From contig NZ_UGJJ01000001.1 of NCBI RefSeq assembly GCF_900451175.1, positions 868,001 through 932,000 of the forward strand: DNA of 64,000 nucleotides, given 5' to 3'. Positions 48,700-57,674 of the stretch are shown piece by piece (position 1 is the stretch's first letter; each line of letters starts with the position of its first letter). The DNA comes from Kingella potus (GTDB taxonomy: Bacteria > Pseudomonadota > Gammaproteobacteria > Burkholderiales > Neisseriaceae). The translations under genes were made by a program, and so were the position numbers. The notes below the pieces were generated by a model, which was not told the origin of the DNA, made no database searches, and worked only from the letters and a program-made list of their open reading frames with translations.

Positions 48700-50121
48700 A
48701 TGCAACGTTATTTTCTTTACTGCCTGTCGGCCTGTGCCGCTTTGGCTGCCGCCTCTCCCGACACCGCCGGCGAAAGCGGCACCGACACCGACCTTACCCG
48801 GATACAAAGGCAGCAGGCTGTGCGCGAACCCGCGCAGCCTGTGCCGCCGCACGACACCGGCAATGCACCCGTTTCCATGACGGAAGACGAACTCTTGGCG
48901 CAGCCGGAACTGCTGCAAAACGCGCTCGATATTGCAGTTTCCCGACAAGATACCGACAATATCCGCTTTCTGCTCGCGCTCTACCGCAGGCTGCCGGAAA
49001 GCAGCCAAGATGCCGTGTTGGCCGATTACGCGCAGGCCGTTTTGTCGGCTGCCGACGGACGCTATGCCGAATCGGAACGGCTTCTGCACGGCATACTGGC
49101 GCGAAATCCCGAATATTCGCCCGTGCGTTTGCAGCTTGCGCTGGTGCTCTCGCAAAGCGGGCAGAACCGCGAGGCGCAAGAAGAGCTTGACCGGCTGCGC
49201 CAAACACCCGACCTGCCCGCAGATACGGCGGCCTATATCGGCAGTTTCGCGCAATATCTCGAAAACAGCCGCAAATGGCAGCTTGACGGCAGCGCGTATT
49301 ACATTGCCGACAAAAACGTGGGACGCACGCCGAAAGAGCGCGAATACGGCAACTGGCGTTTCCCTGAACCCAAATCAGCCCACGGTGTAGGCTATGAGGC
49401 TTCCGCGCAGAAAACCCTGCCGCTGAAAAAACACTGGTCGGCCAGAGTGCAGGCTTCGCTGTACGGCAAATACTATTGGGACGCACACGATTATAACGAC
49501 CTGAATCTGCGCTTTGAGACCGGCCCGGTGCGGCACGGCGCGAAAACCGAAATTTCGCTGATGCCGTTTGCCGAAAAAAGATGGTATGCCGCCGAACCCT
49601 ATTCTCACACCGCAGGCGGCAGCCTGCGCGGCTCGTATATGGTCAGCCCCAAAACCGTGCTTTTCGGCGCGTGGCAGTCGGGTTACAAAACACACAAAGA
49701 ACGCGATCATCTCGACGGCGCAACGCACGGCGGCGCGTTTTCATTGATGTACCAAACTTCGCCGCAGCAGTATTTCGTGTTCGGCGCAGGCGGCGGCCGC
49801 GAAAATGCCCGCGACCGGTCGGAAGCCTACCGCCACGGCAGCATCCGCGCCGGCTGGACGCGGCGCTGGCAGGGCGGGGAAGGATTGGTTACAGCGATTA
49901 ACGGCAGTGTACAGCGGCGGTTTTACCGGGAATCCGATTTGTTCAACATCCGCCGCCACGACACGGAATACTTCCTGCGAACCTCGGTAGGGCATAAAAA
50001 ACTCTCGTGGAAAGGTTTCGCTCCGCGCCTGAACTGGACTTGGGGCTATACCGGCAGCAACCATTTTTACTACCGCCGTCATGAAAACAGGGTGTTTTTG
50101 GATGTTTCCAAACAGTTTTGA
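48700..50121 (+). CDS. slam: Surface lipoprotein assembly modulator (Slam)
   Basis: 473 residues. Signal peptide (MQRYFLYCLSACAALAAAS), a periplasmic TPR domain (about 65-190: DIRFLLALYRRLPESSQDAVL... YAESERLLHGILARNPEYSPVRLQLALVLSQSG), and a C-terminal DUF560 outer-membrane beta barrel (about 195-473, alternating aromatic strands, ending VFLDVSKQF with terminal Phe). Slam proteins move lipoproteins such as TbpB to the cell surface. Lying directly after a barrel-type lipoprotein gene, its likely substrate is that lipoprotein. Start 48700 gives a complete signal peptide. Confidence 0.9.
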   Translation: MQRYFLYCLSACAALAAASPDTAGESGTDTDLTRIQRQQAVREPAQPVPPHDTGNAPVSMTEDELLAQPELLQNALDIAVSRQDTDNIRFLLALYRRLPESSQDAVLADYAQAVLSAADGRYAESERLLHGILARNPEYSPVRLQLALVLSQSGQNREAQEELDRLRQTPDLPADTAAYIGSFAQYLENSRKWQLDGSAYYIADKNVGRTPKEREYGNWRFPEPKSAHGVGYEASAQKTLPLKKHWSARVQASLYGKYYWDAHDYNDLNLRFETGPVRHGAKTEISLMPFAEKRWYAAEPYSHTAGGSLRGSYMVSPKTVLFGAWQSGYKTHKERDHLDGATHGGAFSLMYQTSPQQYFVFGAGGGRENARDRSEAYRHGSIRAGWTRRWQGGEGLVTAINGSVQRRFYRESDLFNIRRHDTEYFLRTSVGHKKLSWKGFAPRLNWTWGYTGSNHFYYRRHENRVFLDVSKQF

Positions 50122-50133
50122 ATGTGCAATATG

Positions 50134-50167
50134 AAAAAGGCCGTCTGAAAGTTTCAGACGGCCTTTT
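50134..50167. terminator. DUS hairpin between slam and mnmG
   Basis: AAAAAGGCCGTCTGAAA and complement with a minimal loop, ending in TTTT; serves both converging genes. Confidence 0.6.
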
Positions 50168-50169
50168 CA

Positions 50170-52056
50170 CTACTTCGCCTCTTTAAACCCGCGCTTCAAA
50201 TGCACCATCAACAGCGCGACGGCGGCGGGCGTTACGCCGGAAATGCGGCTGGCCTGCCCGAGCGTTTCGGGGCGGTGCTGGTTGAGTTTCTGCTGCACTT
50301 CGGCGGAGAGTCCCTTAACTTTGGCGTAATCGATGTTTTCAGGCAGCCTGAGCGTTTCAATATCGCGGCGGTTGTCGATTTCTTCCTGCTGGCGGTCGAT
50401 ATAGCCCTGATACTTCACTTGGATTTCCACCTGCTCCACCACGTTTTCAGGCAGCTTTTCAGACGGCATGGCATCGGGCAGCGTCATCAGATTGGCGTAA
50501 TCCAGATTGGGGCGGCGCAGCAGGTCGTGCAGGCTGGCTTCGCGGCTCAACTTTTGCCCGAACACGCGCATCTGTTCGCTTTCGGGCAGCTTGGCGGGCG
50601 TGTACCAAGTGGTTTTGAGGCGTTGGATTTCGCGCTCGACGGCTTCGCGTTTTTCGTTGAACGCGCGCCATTGTGCTTCGCCGACCAGGCCGATTTTGCG
50701 GCCATCTTCGGTGAGGCGCATGTCGGCGTTGTCTTCGCGCAGTTGCAGGCGGTATTCGGCGCGGCTGGTAAACATGCGGTAGGGCTCGTTCACGCCTTTG
50801 GTAATCAAATCATCGACCAATACGCCGAGATAGGCTTGTTCGCGGCGCAGCAGCAGCGGCTCTTGATTGCGCACATGCTGCACGGCGTTCGCGCCTGCCA
50901 GCAGCCCTTGCGCGGCGGCTTCTTCGTAGCCGGTCGTGCCGTTGATTTGTCCGGCGAAAAACAGTCCGGCTATGGTTTTGGTTTCGAGGCTGGCTTTGAG
51001 GTTGCGCGGGTCGAAATAGTCGTACTCAATCGCGTAGCCGGGGCGCAGGATGTGGGCGCGTTCCAAGCCTTTCATCGAGCGCACGAGGGCAAGCTGGATG
51101 TCGAACGGCAGGCTGGTGGAGATGCCGTTGGGGTAGTATTCGTGCGTGGTCAGGCCTTCGGGTTCGAGAAAAATCTGATGGCTGTCTTTGTCGGCGAAGC
51201 GGTTGATTTTGTCTTCCACCGACGGGCAGTAGCGCGGCCCCGCGCCTTCGATTTTGCCGGTGAACATCGGGCTGCGGTCGAAGCCGCTGCGGATGATGTC
51301 GTGGGTGTGCGGATTGGTGTGGGTAATCCAGCACGACACTTGGCGCGGGTGCATCGCCGCGCCGCCGCGCACCGACATCACGGGCACGGGCGTGTCGCCG
51401 GGCTGTTCGGCAAGCTGCGAAAAATCAATCGTGCGCCCGTCGATGCGCGGCGGCGTGCCGGTTTTCAGACGGCCTTGCGGCAGGTTCAGCGCTTTCAGGC
51501 AGCCTGAAAGCGACTGGGCGGCAGGATCGCCCGCGCGGCCGCCGGCATAGTTTTCCAAACCGATGTGGATTTTGCCCGCCAGAAACGTGCCCGCCGTCAG
51601 CACCACGGCACGGGCTTTAAACTCAACGCCCATCTGGGTTTTCACGCCCGATACGCGTTCGCCCTCAAGCGTGATGTCTTCCACCGCCTGCTGGAAAATC
51701 TCCAGATTGGGCTGGTTTTCCAGCATTTCGCGGATGGCGGCCTTATAAAGAATGCGGTCAGCCTGCGCGCGGGTGGCACGAACCGCCGCGCCTTTGCTGG
51801 CGTTGAGGCGGCGGAACTGGATGCCCGACATATCGGTTGCCAGCGCCATCGCGCCGCCCAGCGCATCGACTTCGCGCACGAGATGGCCTTTGCCGATGCC
51901 GCCGATGGAGGGGTTGCACGACATTTGCCCGAGCGTTTCGATATTGTGGGTGATGAGCAGCGTGGCCGCGCCCATACGCGCGGCGGCGAGCGCGGCCTCC
52001 GTGCCGGCATGGCCGCCGCCGACCACGATGACGTCGTAGGTTTTGGGGTAAATCAT
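50170..52056 (-). CDS. mnmG: tRNA U34 carboxymethylaminomethyl-modifying enzyme MnmG
   Basis: 628 residues. FAD enzyme that with MnmE modifies wobble uridine. YDVIVVGGGHAGTEAALAAARMGA is the FAD motif. LITHNIETLGQMSCNPSIGGIGKGHLVREVDALGG contains a conserved Cys. Also AGTFLAGKIHIGLENYAGGRAGDPAAQSLS and INGTTGYEEAAAQGLLAGANA. Start 52056 (MIYPKTYDVI) matches the neisserial form; ATG 52077 is also in frame. Contains a DUS and back-to-back second-dialect DUS near 50340 and 51496. Confidence 0.96.
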   Translation of the reverse strand: MIYPKTYDVIVVGGGHAGTEAALAAARMGAATLLITHNIETLGQMSCNPSIGGIGKGHLVREVDALGGAMALATDMSGIQFRRLNASKGAAVRATRAQADRILYKAAIREMLENQPNLEIFQQAVEDITLEGERVSGVKTQMGVEFKARAVVLTAGTFLAGKIHIGLENYAGGRAGDPAAQSLSGCLKALNLPQGRLKTGTPPRIDGRTIDFSQLAEQPGDTPVPVMSVRGGAAMHPRQVSCWITHTNPHTHDIIRSGFDRSPMFTGKIEGAGPRYCPSVEDKINRFADKDSHQIFLEPEGLTTHEYYPNGISTSLPFDIQLALVRSMKGLERAHILRPGYAIEYDYFDPRNLKASLETKTIAGLFFAGQINGTTGYEEAAAQGLLAGANAVQHVRNQEPLLLRREQAYLGVLVDDLITKGVNEPYRMFTSRAEYRLQLREDNADMRLTEDGRKIGLVGEAQWRAFNEKREAVEREIQRLKTTWYTPAKLPESEQMRVFGQKLSREASLHDLLRRPNLDYANLMTLPDAMPSEKLPENVVEQVEIQVKYQGYIDRQQEEIDNRRDIETLRLPENIDYAKVKGLSAEVQQKLNQHRPETLGQASRISGVTPAAVALLMVHLKRGFKEAK

Positions 52057-52181
52057 GGTGTTGTCTGTGTGTTTCATGTTTTCAGACGGCCTGCGGGTGT
52101 TTGCGGCCGTCTGAAAACGGTCTGTAAAAAAAGAAAAGCGCGGATTGTACGCGCTTTCGCCGCCGCCCGCTGTCGGCGGTT

Positions 52182-52826
52182 TCAGACGGCCTGTTCCGCC
52201 CATGCCGCCAGTTCGGCCATATTCCGCGCGGCGCAGTCGGCAAAGGGCAGGGGGTGGGCGTGTGCGCCGTACCATACGGTGCGCATACCGAGTGTTTTCG
52301 CGGCGGCGAGGTTGGCGGCGGAGTCGTCGGCCATGATGCAGCATTCCGGCGGTACATCGAGGGCGGCACAGGCGGCAAGGTAGGCGGCGGGGTCGGGCTT
52401 GCAGGCGAAGGCGCAGTCGTCGGTGCCCAGCAGCGCGTCGAAACAGCCGTCCAGGCCGAGCGCGGGGATGAGTGCGCGCACGTAAAACGAGGGCGCGTTG
52501 GACAGCACGGCTTTGCGGCCTTTCAGACGGCCTATCGTGTCCGCCGCGCCGGCTTCGCCGCGCAGCAGGGGCAGGACGGCCGCCATCGGGTGCGCGAAAC
52601 GCAGGAAGTCTGCGGCATCGGCTGCGGGATGGTGCAGGCGCAGGCCGGTGAGGGTGGCACCGTATTCGTGCCACCAGCGGCGGCGCAGGCGGTCGGCTTC
52701 GTCTGCGTGCAGGTGCAGATTGGCGGCGAGCCATTCGGTCATGCGGCGGTTGATGAGGCAGAAGATGCCTGCGTCGGCGTGGTGCAGGGTGTTGTCGAGG
52801 TCGAAGAGCCAGACGGTGTCGGACAT
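52182..52826 (-). CDS. HAD-superfamily phosphatase (pyrimidine 5'-nucleotidase type)
   Basis: 214 residues. HAD motif I is WLFDLDNTLHHADAGIF, with a helical cap (LINRRMTEWLAANLHLHADEADRLRRRWW). Motif II is AVLSNAPSFYVR, motif III Lys is in CKPDPAAYLAA, and motif IV is CIMADDSAANLAAAKTLGM. The DNTLH form and cap resemble SDT1/YjjG-type nucleotidases. Stop codon is DUS-derived (AEQAV). It lies 125 bp upstream of mnmG. Confidence 0.86.
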   Translation of the reverse strand: MSDTVWLFDLDNTLHHADAGIFCLINRRMTEWLAANLHLHADEADRLRRRWWHEYGATLTGLRLHHPAADAADFLRFAHPMAAVLPLLRGEAGAADTIGRLKGRKAVLSNAPSFYVRALIPALGLDGCFDALLGTDDCAFACKPDPAAYLAACAALDVPPECCIMADDSAANLAAAKTLGMRTVWYGAHAHPLPFADCAARNMAELAAWAEQAV

Positions 52827-52944
52827 GGCGGGCAGGCGGCGGAAAAAGCGCGATTATAGCGTCAGGCCGTCTGAAAACGGCTGACGGCGGCCGGCGGTTT
52901 GCTTTAATATCGCGCGTTTGCCGAAATACTGCACGGAATAAGGA

Positions 52945-53574
52945 ATGGACGCACAACAGCAACTGCAATCGGGCATCGCCGCCATGGGTCTGGACATTGC
53001 GCCGCAGCGGCAGGCCATGCTGCTCGGCTACCTCGATCTTTTGGAAAAATGGAATGCCGCCTACAACCTCACCGCCCTGCGCGATAAAGCGCGGATGGTC
53101 AGCCACCACCTGCTCGACAGCCTGACGCTGCTGCCTTATCTCGATGGCGCGGCCACGCTGATCGACGTGGGGTCGGGCGGCGGGATGCCCGGCATTCCGG
53201 CCGCCGTCTGCCGCCCCGATTTGGGCATCATCCTGTGCGATGCGAACACGAAGAAAACCGCCTTTCTGCGCCAGGCGGCCATCGAGCTGGGTTTGGACAA
53301 TGTGGAAGTGGCCGCCGTGCGGGTGGAGAAACTGGCCGGCAAAAAGGCCGACATCGTCAGCAGCCGCGCTTTCGCCGAGCTGGCCGACTTTGTTTCCCTC
53401 ACCCGCAGCCTGCCTGCGGCGGGCGGACGCTGGGCGGCGATGAAAGGGGTGTATCCGCAGGAAGAAATCGCCCGCCTGCCGCCGTGGGTGCGGGTGGCGG
53501 CGGCGGATAGTTTGGAAGTGCCGGGGCTGGATGCGGAGCGGCATATGGTGCTGCTGGAAGAAAAAACGGCATGA
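52945..53574 (+). CDS. rsmG: 16S rRNA G527 N7-methyltransferase RsmG
   Basis: 209 residues. AdoMet methyltransferase for 16S G527. KWNAAYNLTALRDKARMVSHHLLDSLTLLPYL, the AdoMet loop LIDVGSGGGMPGIPAAV, then CDANTKKTAFLRQAA and VSSRAFAELADFVSLT. It is divergent from the HAD gene and near mnmG, a common pairing. TTAATATCG before the gene may be its -10. Loss of RsmG gives low-level streptomycin resistance in many bacteria. Confidence 0.95.
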   Translation: MDAQQQLQSGIAAMGLDIAPQRQAMLLGYLDLLEKWNAAYNLTALRDKARMVSHHLLDSLTLLPYLDGAATLIDVGSGGGMPGIPAAVCRPDLGIILCDANTKKTAFLRQAAIELGLDNVEVAAVRVEKLAGKKADIVSSRAFAELADFVSLTRSLPAAGGRWAAMKGVYPQEEIARLPPWVRVAAADSLEVPGLDAERHMVLLEEKTA

Positions 53575-53950
53575 GCCGCTGCGCAGAGGCCGTCTGAAAA
53601 TGCAGAAAATGTGTTTTCAGACGGCCTGTTGTTTCCCGTTCCGTCCCGCGTAGGGTGCGTTGCCCAAAGGCAAGGCACGCGCTCCTGCCGTTTCCCGTTT
53701 TGCAAGCTGCCGCCGACATCTGCAAACCGCGTGCGCCGCTGCGCGGCACACCCTATCTTACATCCTGCTTGAAACGGCAGAGGCCGTCTGAAAACCCGAA
53801 ATCCGTGTTTTCAGACGGCCTGTTGTTTCCCGTTCCGTCCCGCGTAGGGTGTATTGCCCAAAGGCAAGGCACGCGCTCCTGCCGTTTCCCGTTTTGCAAA
53901 CTGCCGCCGGCATCTGCAAACCGTGTGCGCCGCTGTGCGGCACACCCTAC
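53575..53950. repeat. Two tandem composite DUS-REP elements
   Basis: Two near-identical units of about 190 bp (53580-53760 and 53775-53950). Each consists of a DUS hairpin, a TTGTTTCCCGTTCCGTCCC spacer, a plus REP-like unit (53650-53681; 53844-53875), a GCCGTTTCCCGTTTTGCAA spacer, and an inverted REP-like unit (53728-53757; 53922-53950). A third relative lies at 58890-59095. No gene in this gap. Confidence 0.8.
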
Positions 53951-54421
53951 TTATTCGCGGTGGTAGGGATGGTTGTTCAGAATCGACAATGCGCGGTAGA
54001 GCTGCTCGGTGAGCAGCACGCGTACCATGCCGTGCGGCAGGGTCAGGTCGGACAGGCGCATCAGCAGGCCGGCGCGTTGTTTCAGCGCGTCGGTCATGCC
54101 GTCCGCGCCGCCGATGACAAAGCAGACGTGCCGCCCGTCCTGCCGCCATGCGTGCAGATGTTGCGCGAGGGCGGCCGAGGTGGGGGAGGTGCCGCGCTCG
54201 TCCAGCGCAACGAGAAACGCGCCCTGCGGCAGGGCTTCGAGTATGCGTTTCTCCTCCGCCGCCATGCCTTGTACCGCGCCTGTGCCCGCGCCGCGTTTTT
54301 CGGGCTTGATTTCTTTCAAAACGTAGCGGATGTCGCGGCCGAAGCGTTTGGCGTATTCGTTTACCGCTTCGTCCACCCAGCGCGGCATTTTGGTGCCGAC
54401 GGCGAGGACGGTGATGTTCAC
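53951..54421 (-). CDS. rlmH: 23S rRNA pseudouridine1915 N3-methyltransferase RlmH
   Basis: 156 residues, SPOUT methyltransferase. MNITVLAVGTKMPRWVDEAVNEYAKRF, LVALDERGTSPTSAALAQHL, the knot motif VCFVIGGADGM, and the C-terminal TEQLYRALSILNNHPYHRE. It lies 113 bp downstream of rnhB, with a DUS pair between. Confidence 0.96.
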   Translation of the reverse strand: MNITVLAVGTKMPRWVDEAVNEYAKRFGRDIRYVLKEIKPEKRGAGTGAVQGMAAEEKRILEALPQGAFLVALDERGTSPTSAALAQHLHAWRQDGRHVCFVIGGADGMTDALKQRAGLLMRLSDLTLPHGMVRVLLTEQLYRALSILNNHPYHRE

Positions 54422-54534
54422 GGGGTTTCCTTTCGGGACTGCGGGACAGGGAGGGCGGCAGTTGCGGCAGACGTGTTTTCAGACGGCCTGCGCGGGAGGC
54501 CGTCTGAAAACGGATGCTGCCTGCGGTGCGGCCT

Positions 54535-55125
54535 TTATTCGGACTGCTGCTTTTGTTCCAGCACGGCGCGTACGGGCTTGAAATCGGCGCGGTGTTCGGG
54601 CAGTGCGCCGTACTGTTGCAGCGCGGCAAGGTGTTTCGTCCTGCTGTAACCCTTGTGGCGGTCGAAGCCGTATTGCGGGTAACGCGCCGCCAGTGCGTAC
54701 ATTTCCGCGTCGCGGGCGGTTTTGGCCAGTATCGAGGCGGCGGAAATGGCGGCAATTTTCAAATCGCCGCCGACGATGGCTTCGGCCGGCGCGTTCAGGC
54801 CTTCGGGTATGTGCCTGCCGTCGATCAGGATTTTCTGCGGCGGCACGGCCAGCCCTTCGACCGCGCGGCGCATCGCCAGCATGGTGGCGTGCAGGATGTT
54901 GAGGCGGGCGATTTCTTCCACGCTCGCCGATGCCACGCTCCACGCCACCGCCTGCTCCTTGATTTGCGCCGCCAGCTCATTGCGTTTCGGCTCTTGGATT
55001 CTTTTCGAGTCGGTCAGGCCGATCAAACGGTAACGCTCCGGCAGGATGACGGCGGCGGCAAACACGCTGCCGACCAGCGCGCCGCGTCCCGCTTCGTCCA
55101 CGCCCGCATACAATATCATTTCCAT
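54535..55125 (-). CDS. rnhB: Ribonuclease HII
   Basis: 196 residues. Removes ribonucleotides from DNA hybrids. AGVDEAGRGALVGSVFAAAVIL holds the first catalytic Asp-Glu, LTDSKRI the substrate-contact Ser/Lys, ILIDGRHIPEG the next Asp, and VGGDLKIAAISAASILAKTARD the fourth. Start 55125 (MEMILYAGVDEAGRG) is family-like; the frame extends upstream into non-coding sequence. Confidence 0.95.
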   Translation of the reverse strand: MEMILYAGVDEAGRGALVGSVFAAAVILPERYRLIGLTDSKRIQEPKRNELAAQIKEQAVAWSVASASVEEIARLNILHATMLAMRRAVEGLAVPPQKILIDGRHIPEGLNAPAEAIVGGDLKIAAISAASILAKTARDAEMYALAARYPQYGFDRHKGYSRTKHLAALQQYGALPEHRADFKPVRAVLEQKQQSE

Positions 55126-55300
55126 GTTTTGCCCCTTGCTGAAAACGTGCAAGGATAACGCGCGCTGCGGTGCTGTCAATAGGACGTGCCGCCCGCGCCG
55201 CCCGTTTCCCGCGTGCGGATATTTCCCCCGCGCCGCAACGCCCAAGCGCATACTGCTGTTGCAGAGGCCGTCTGAAAAGCCTTTCAGACGGCCTCTGCGC

Positions 55301-55306
55301 TATAAT
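55301..55306 (+). promoter_or_regulatory. -10 element (TATAAT) of dusB-fis
   Basis: TATAAT in GCGCTATAATCGCG, 28 bases before dusB; a DUS hairpin (55265-55296) lies just upstream. Confidence 0.5.
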
Positions 55307-55334
55307 CGCGCCCTTTTTCTCCCGCCCGCCCGCC

Positions 55335-56333
55335 ATGTTTGCCATCGCCTCCTACACCGTCGATCCCCCGACCGCCCTCGCGCCGATGGCGGGCATTACC
55401 GACAAGCCCTTCCGCCAACTGGCGCGGCAATTCGGCGCGGGCTATGCCGTCAGCGAAATGCTCAACAGCGACCCCGCGCTGCGGCAGACGAAAAAAAGCC
55501 TGCACCGCAGCGATTTTTCCGGCGAAGAGGGCATACGCGCGGTACAGATTGCGGGCAGCGACCCGCAGAAAATGGCCGAAGCGGCACGTTACAACGCGGA
55601 GCAGAGCGCGCAAATCATCGACATCAACATGGGCTGCCCCGTGAAAAAAGTGTGCAATGTTTTGGCGGGCAGCGCATTGCTGCAAAACGAAAAACTGGTG
55701 GGCGAAATCCTGCGCGCCGTGGTGGCGGCGGCCGGTGTGCCCGTTACCCTGAAAACCCGCCTCGGCTTTTGCGAAAGCAATAAAAACATTCTTGCCATCG
55801 CCAAAACGGCCGAACAGGCCGGCATTGCCGCCATCGCCGTCCACGGCCGCACCCGCGAGCAAATGTACAAAGGCGACGCGTCCTACGGCCTCATCGCCCG
55901 GGTCAAACAGGAAATCTCCATCCCCGTATGGGCCAACGGCGACATCACAAGCCCGCAGAAAGCCGCCGACGTATTGCGCCAAACCGGCGCGGACGGCGTG
56001 ATGATAGGCCGCGCCGCGCAGGGCAGGCCGTGGCTGTTTGCCGAAATCCGCCACTTCCTGCGCCACGGCACGCCGCCCGCACCCATGCCTTTTCAGACGG
56101 CCGCCGCCGTCATGCTGCGCCACCTCGAAGCCATCTACGCCTTCTACGGCAGCCATGCCGGTATGCGCATCGCCCGCAAGCATATCGGCTGGTATGCCGC
56201 CCCGCTCGCAGGCGGCGAAGCCTTCCGCAAATATGCCAACACCCTCGATTGCGCGGCGGCGCAATACGACGCAACCGCCGCCTTCCTCGAAAACCTCGCC
56301 CGCGAAACGCCCCACTGGCCTAACGAAAATTAA
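55335..56333 (+). CDS. dusB: tRNA-dihydrouridine synthase B
   Basis: 332 residues, FMN enzyme reducing uridines in tRNA. LAPMAGITDKPFRQLARQFGAGYAVSEM, DINMGCPVKKVCNVLAGSALL with the catalytic Cys, VPVTLKTRLGF, AVHGRTREQMYKG, VWANGDITSPQKA and MIGRAAQGRPWLF. The next gene is fis; dusB-fis is a conserved operon in proteobacteria, supporting DusB over DusA. Contains an in-gene DUS (about 56089). Confidence 0.94.
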   Translation: MFAIASYTVDPPTALAPMAGITDKPFRQLARQFGAGYAVSEMLNSDPALRQTKKSLHRSDFSGEEGIRAVQIAGSDPQKMAEAARYNAEQSAQIIDINMGCPVKKVCNVLAGSALLQNEKLVGEILRAVVAAAGVPVTLKTRLGFCESNKNILAIAKTAEQAGIAAIAVHGRTREQMYKGDASYGLIARVKQEISIPVWANGDITSPQKAADVLRQTGADGVMIGRAAQGRPWLFAEIRHFLRHGTPPAPMPFQTAAAVMLRHLEAIYAFYGSHAGMRIARKHIGWYAAPLAGGEAFRKYANTLDCAAAQYDATAAFLENLARETPHWPNEN

Positions 56334-56431
56334 ACGACGCTTACAAACCGCGCCGTTTCTGTTTACAATGCAGCCTGCATGACGGCTGCAACGGCCGCGC
56401 CCGTCCCAGACCCTTTTCCGAGTACCGCACC

Positions 56432-56671
56432 ATGCCGAACCGAACCCACGACATCGCCTACTGCATCGAACAAAACCTCATCCTCTATTTCCGCACCCTC
56501 GACGGCCAGCCCGCCGCCAACGTGTACGGCATGGTGCTGCGCCAGGTGGAAAAACCCATGCTCGAAGTCGTGATGGCGCAATGCGGCGGCAATCAGTCCA
56601 AAGCCGCCGAAATGCTCGGCATCAACCGCAACACCCTGCGCAAAAAGCTCACCGAACACGGCCTGCTGTAA
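56432..56671 (+). CDS. fis: Fis-family DNA-binding protein
   Basis: 79 residues, shorter than E. coli Fis (98). The C-terminal helix-turn-helix is clear: KPMLEVVMAQCGGNQSKAAEMLGINRNTLRKKLTEHGLL. The N-terminal activation arm is reduced. It lies 98 bp after dusB in the usual operon order. It may act as a nucleoid and promoter factor. Confidence 0.92.
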   Translation: MPNRTHDIAYCIEQNLILYFRTLDGQPAANVYGMVLRQVEKPMLEVVMAQCGGNQSKAAEMLGINRNTLRKKLTEHGLL

Positions 56672-56704
56672 ATGCAAAGCCCGCCCGTTCTGAAAAAATG
56701 CCGC

Positions 56705-56750
56705 AAAAAGGCCGTCTGAAAAAACGCAATCCGCTTTTTCAGACGGCCTT
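56705..56750. terminator. DUS hairpin between fis and the TusA-like gene
   Basis: AAAAAGGCCGTCTGAAAAA and complement around about 9 nt; serves both converging genes. Confidence 0.55.
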
Positions 56751-56766
56751 CCGACATACGGCGGCC

Positions 56767-56991
56767 TCACTTGTGCCGCAGCAGCATCCGAAACACCCCG
56801 TCTTCCTCCTCAGACAGCAAAAGCGCATGACCCGTCTGGCGGCAGAACGCCGCAAAATCGTCGGGTGCGCCCGCATCCGTCGCCAACACTTCCAGCTCCT
56901 CCCCGCCCGACAACTCCGCCAAAGCCTTTTTCGCCCGCAGAATCGGCAGCGGGCATTTGAGCCCCCGCACATCCAACATATGCACAGCCAT
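56767..56991 (-). CDS. TusA/SirA-like sulfur-carrier family protein
   Basis: 74 residues. The family motif is LDVRGLKCPLPILRAKKAL with Cys13 in the CPxP box, followed by GEELEVLATDAGAPDDFAAFCRQTGH. Such proteins carry persulfide sulfur for tRNA thiolation or related paths. Whether it is TusA itself is not certain. Start 56991 (MAVHMLDVRG) follows AGGAGAAGGCG. Confidence 0.85.
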   Translation of the reverse strand: MAVHMLDVRGLKCPLPILRAKKALAELSGGEELEVLATDAGAPDDFAAFCRQTGHALLLSEEEDGVFRMLLRHK

Positions 56992-57071
56992 CGCCTTCTC
57001 CTGAAAAAGCGGCGGATTATACGCCCCAATGCTACAATCCGCCGCGTTTCCCACCCACAGGAGCCAAACCC

Positions 57072-57674
57072 GTGAACCGCCTCTTGCTTGCCGCCCTGCT
57101 GCTCGCCGCCCTGCCCGCCCGCGCCTTCGACGACGAAAAACCCTTCAACAACTACACCGAAACCGAAGCCGACCGCGCCCGCAAAACCTTTACCGAAGCG
57201 GAAGAACCCCTCCCGCCCTATCCCGAAGCCGCCGCCAAATGGTTTGACATATACCTTTCCCCCACCGCCAAAACCAAGCTCCTCATCGCCGCCGCCTCCG
57301 TCCGCCCCGCCGCCGACGGCACCGTCCGCTACATCGCCAACGTCCGTTCCCCGCAAGGCTTCGACAACATCAGCGCGGAAGCTCTCTACTGCGCCCCCGG
57401 ATCGTTTGCCGGCGGCCAAAGCAAAAAAAGCGGCTACAAAACCTACGCCTACGGCGATCCCGTCAACCGCCGCTGGATCACGGCACGCAATCCCGGCTGG
57501 CAGGAATTCGGCGGCAGCCCCAACAGCGGCGCGGCACTGCGCGGAGCGCTCTACCGCATCTGGTGCATCGACGGCACGCCCGACACCGCCGACGGCCTGA
57601 TCAAACGCCTCAACGAACGCGGCGGCCTCCATGACGCATCCGGCAGGCAAAGCAGCCGCGAAAGCGACTTCTGA
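57072..57674 (+). CDS. CNP1-like family secreted protein
   Basis: 200 residues. Signal peptide MNRLLLAALLLAALPARA (cleavage about 18/19). The body matches CNP1-like (cryptic neisserial protein) features: KWFDIYLSPTAKTKLLIAAASV, VRYIANVRSPQGFDNISAEALYC and TYAYGDPVNRRWITARNPGWQE. Two cysteines (in ALYCAPG and RIWCIDG) could pair. Periplasmic; function unknown. TACAAT at 57033-57038 is a likely -10 and CAGGAGCC the RBS. Confidence 0.85.
   Translation: MNRLLLAALLLAALPARAFDDEKPFNNYTETEADRARKTFTEAEEPLPPYPEAAAKWFDIYLSPTAKTKLLIAAASVRPAADGTVRYIANVRSPQGFDNISAEALYCAPGSFAGGQSKKSGYKTYAYGDPVNRRWITARNPGWQEFGGSPNSGAALRGALYRIWCIDGTPDTADGLIKRLNERGGLHDASGRQSSRESDF

Noticed and set aside
50170..53544. A single 1124-codon minus-strand frame spanning mnmG, the HAD gene and rsmG
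   Set aside because: Only the 50170-52056 part encodes a recognisable protein (MnmG); the rest is the shadow of the HAD gene in another frame, DUS spacer and the antisense of rsmG.
53575..53950. CRISPR array
   Set aside because: Repeats are few, contain internal palindromes and DUS, differ in spacing, and no cas gene is nearby.
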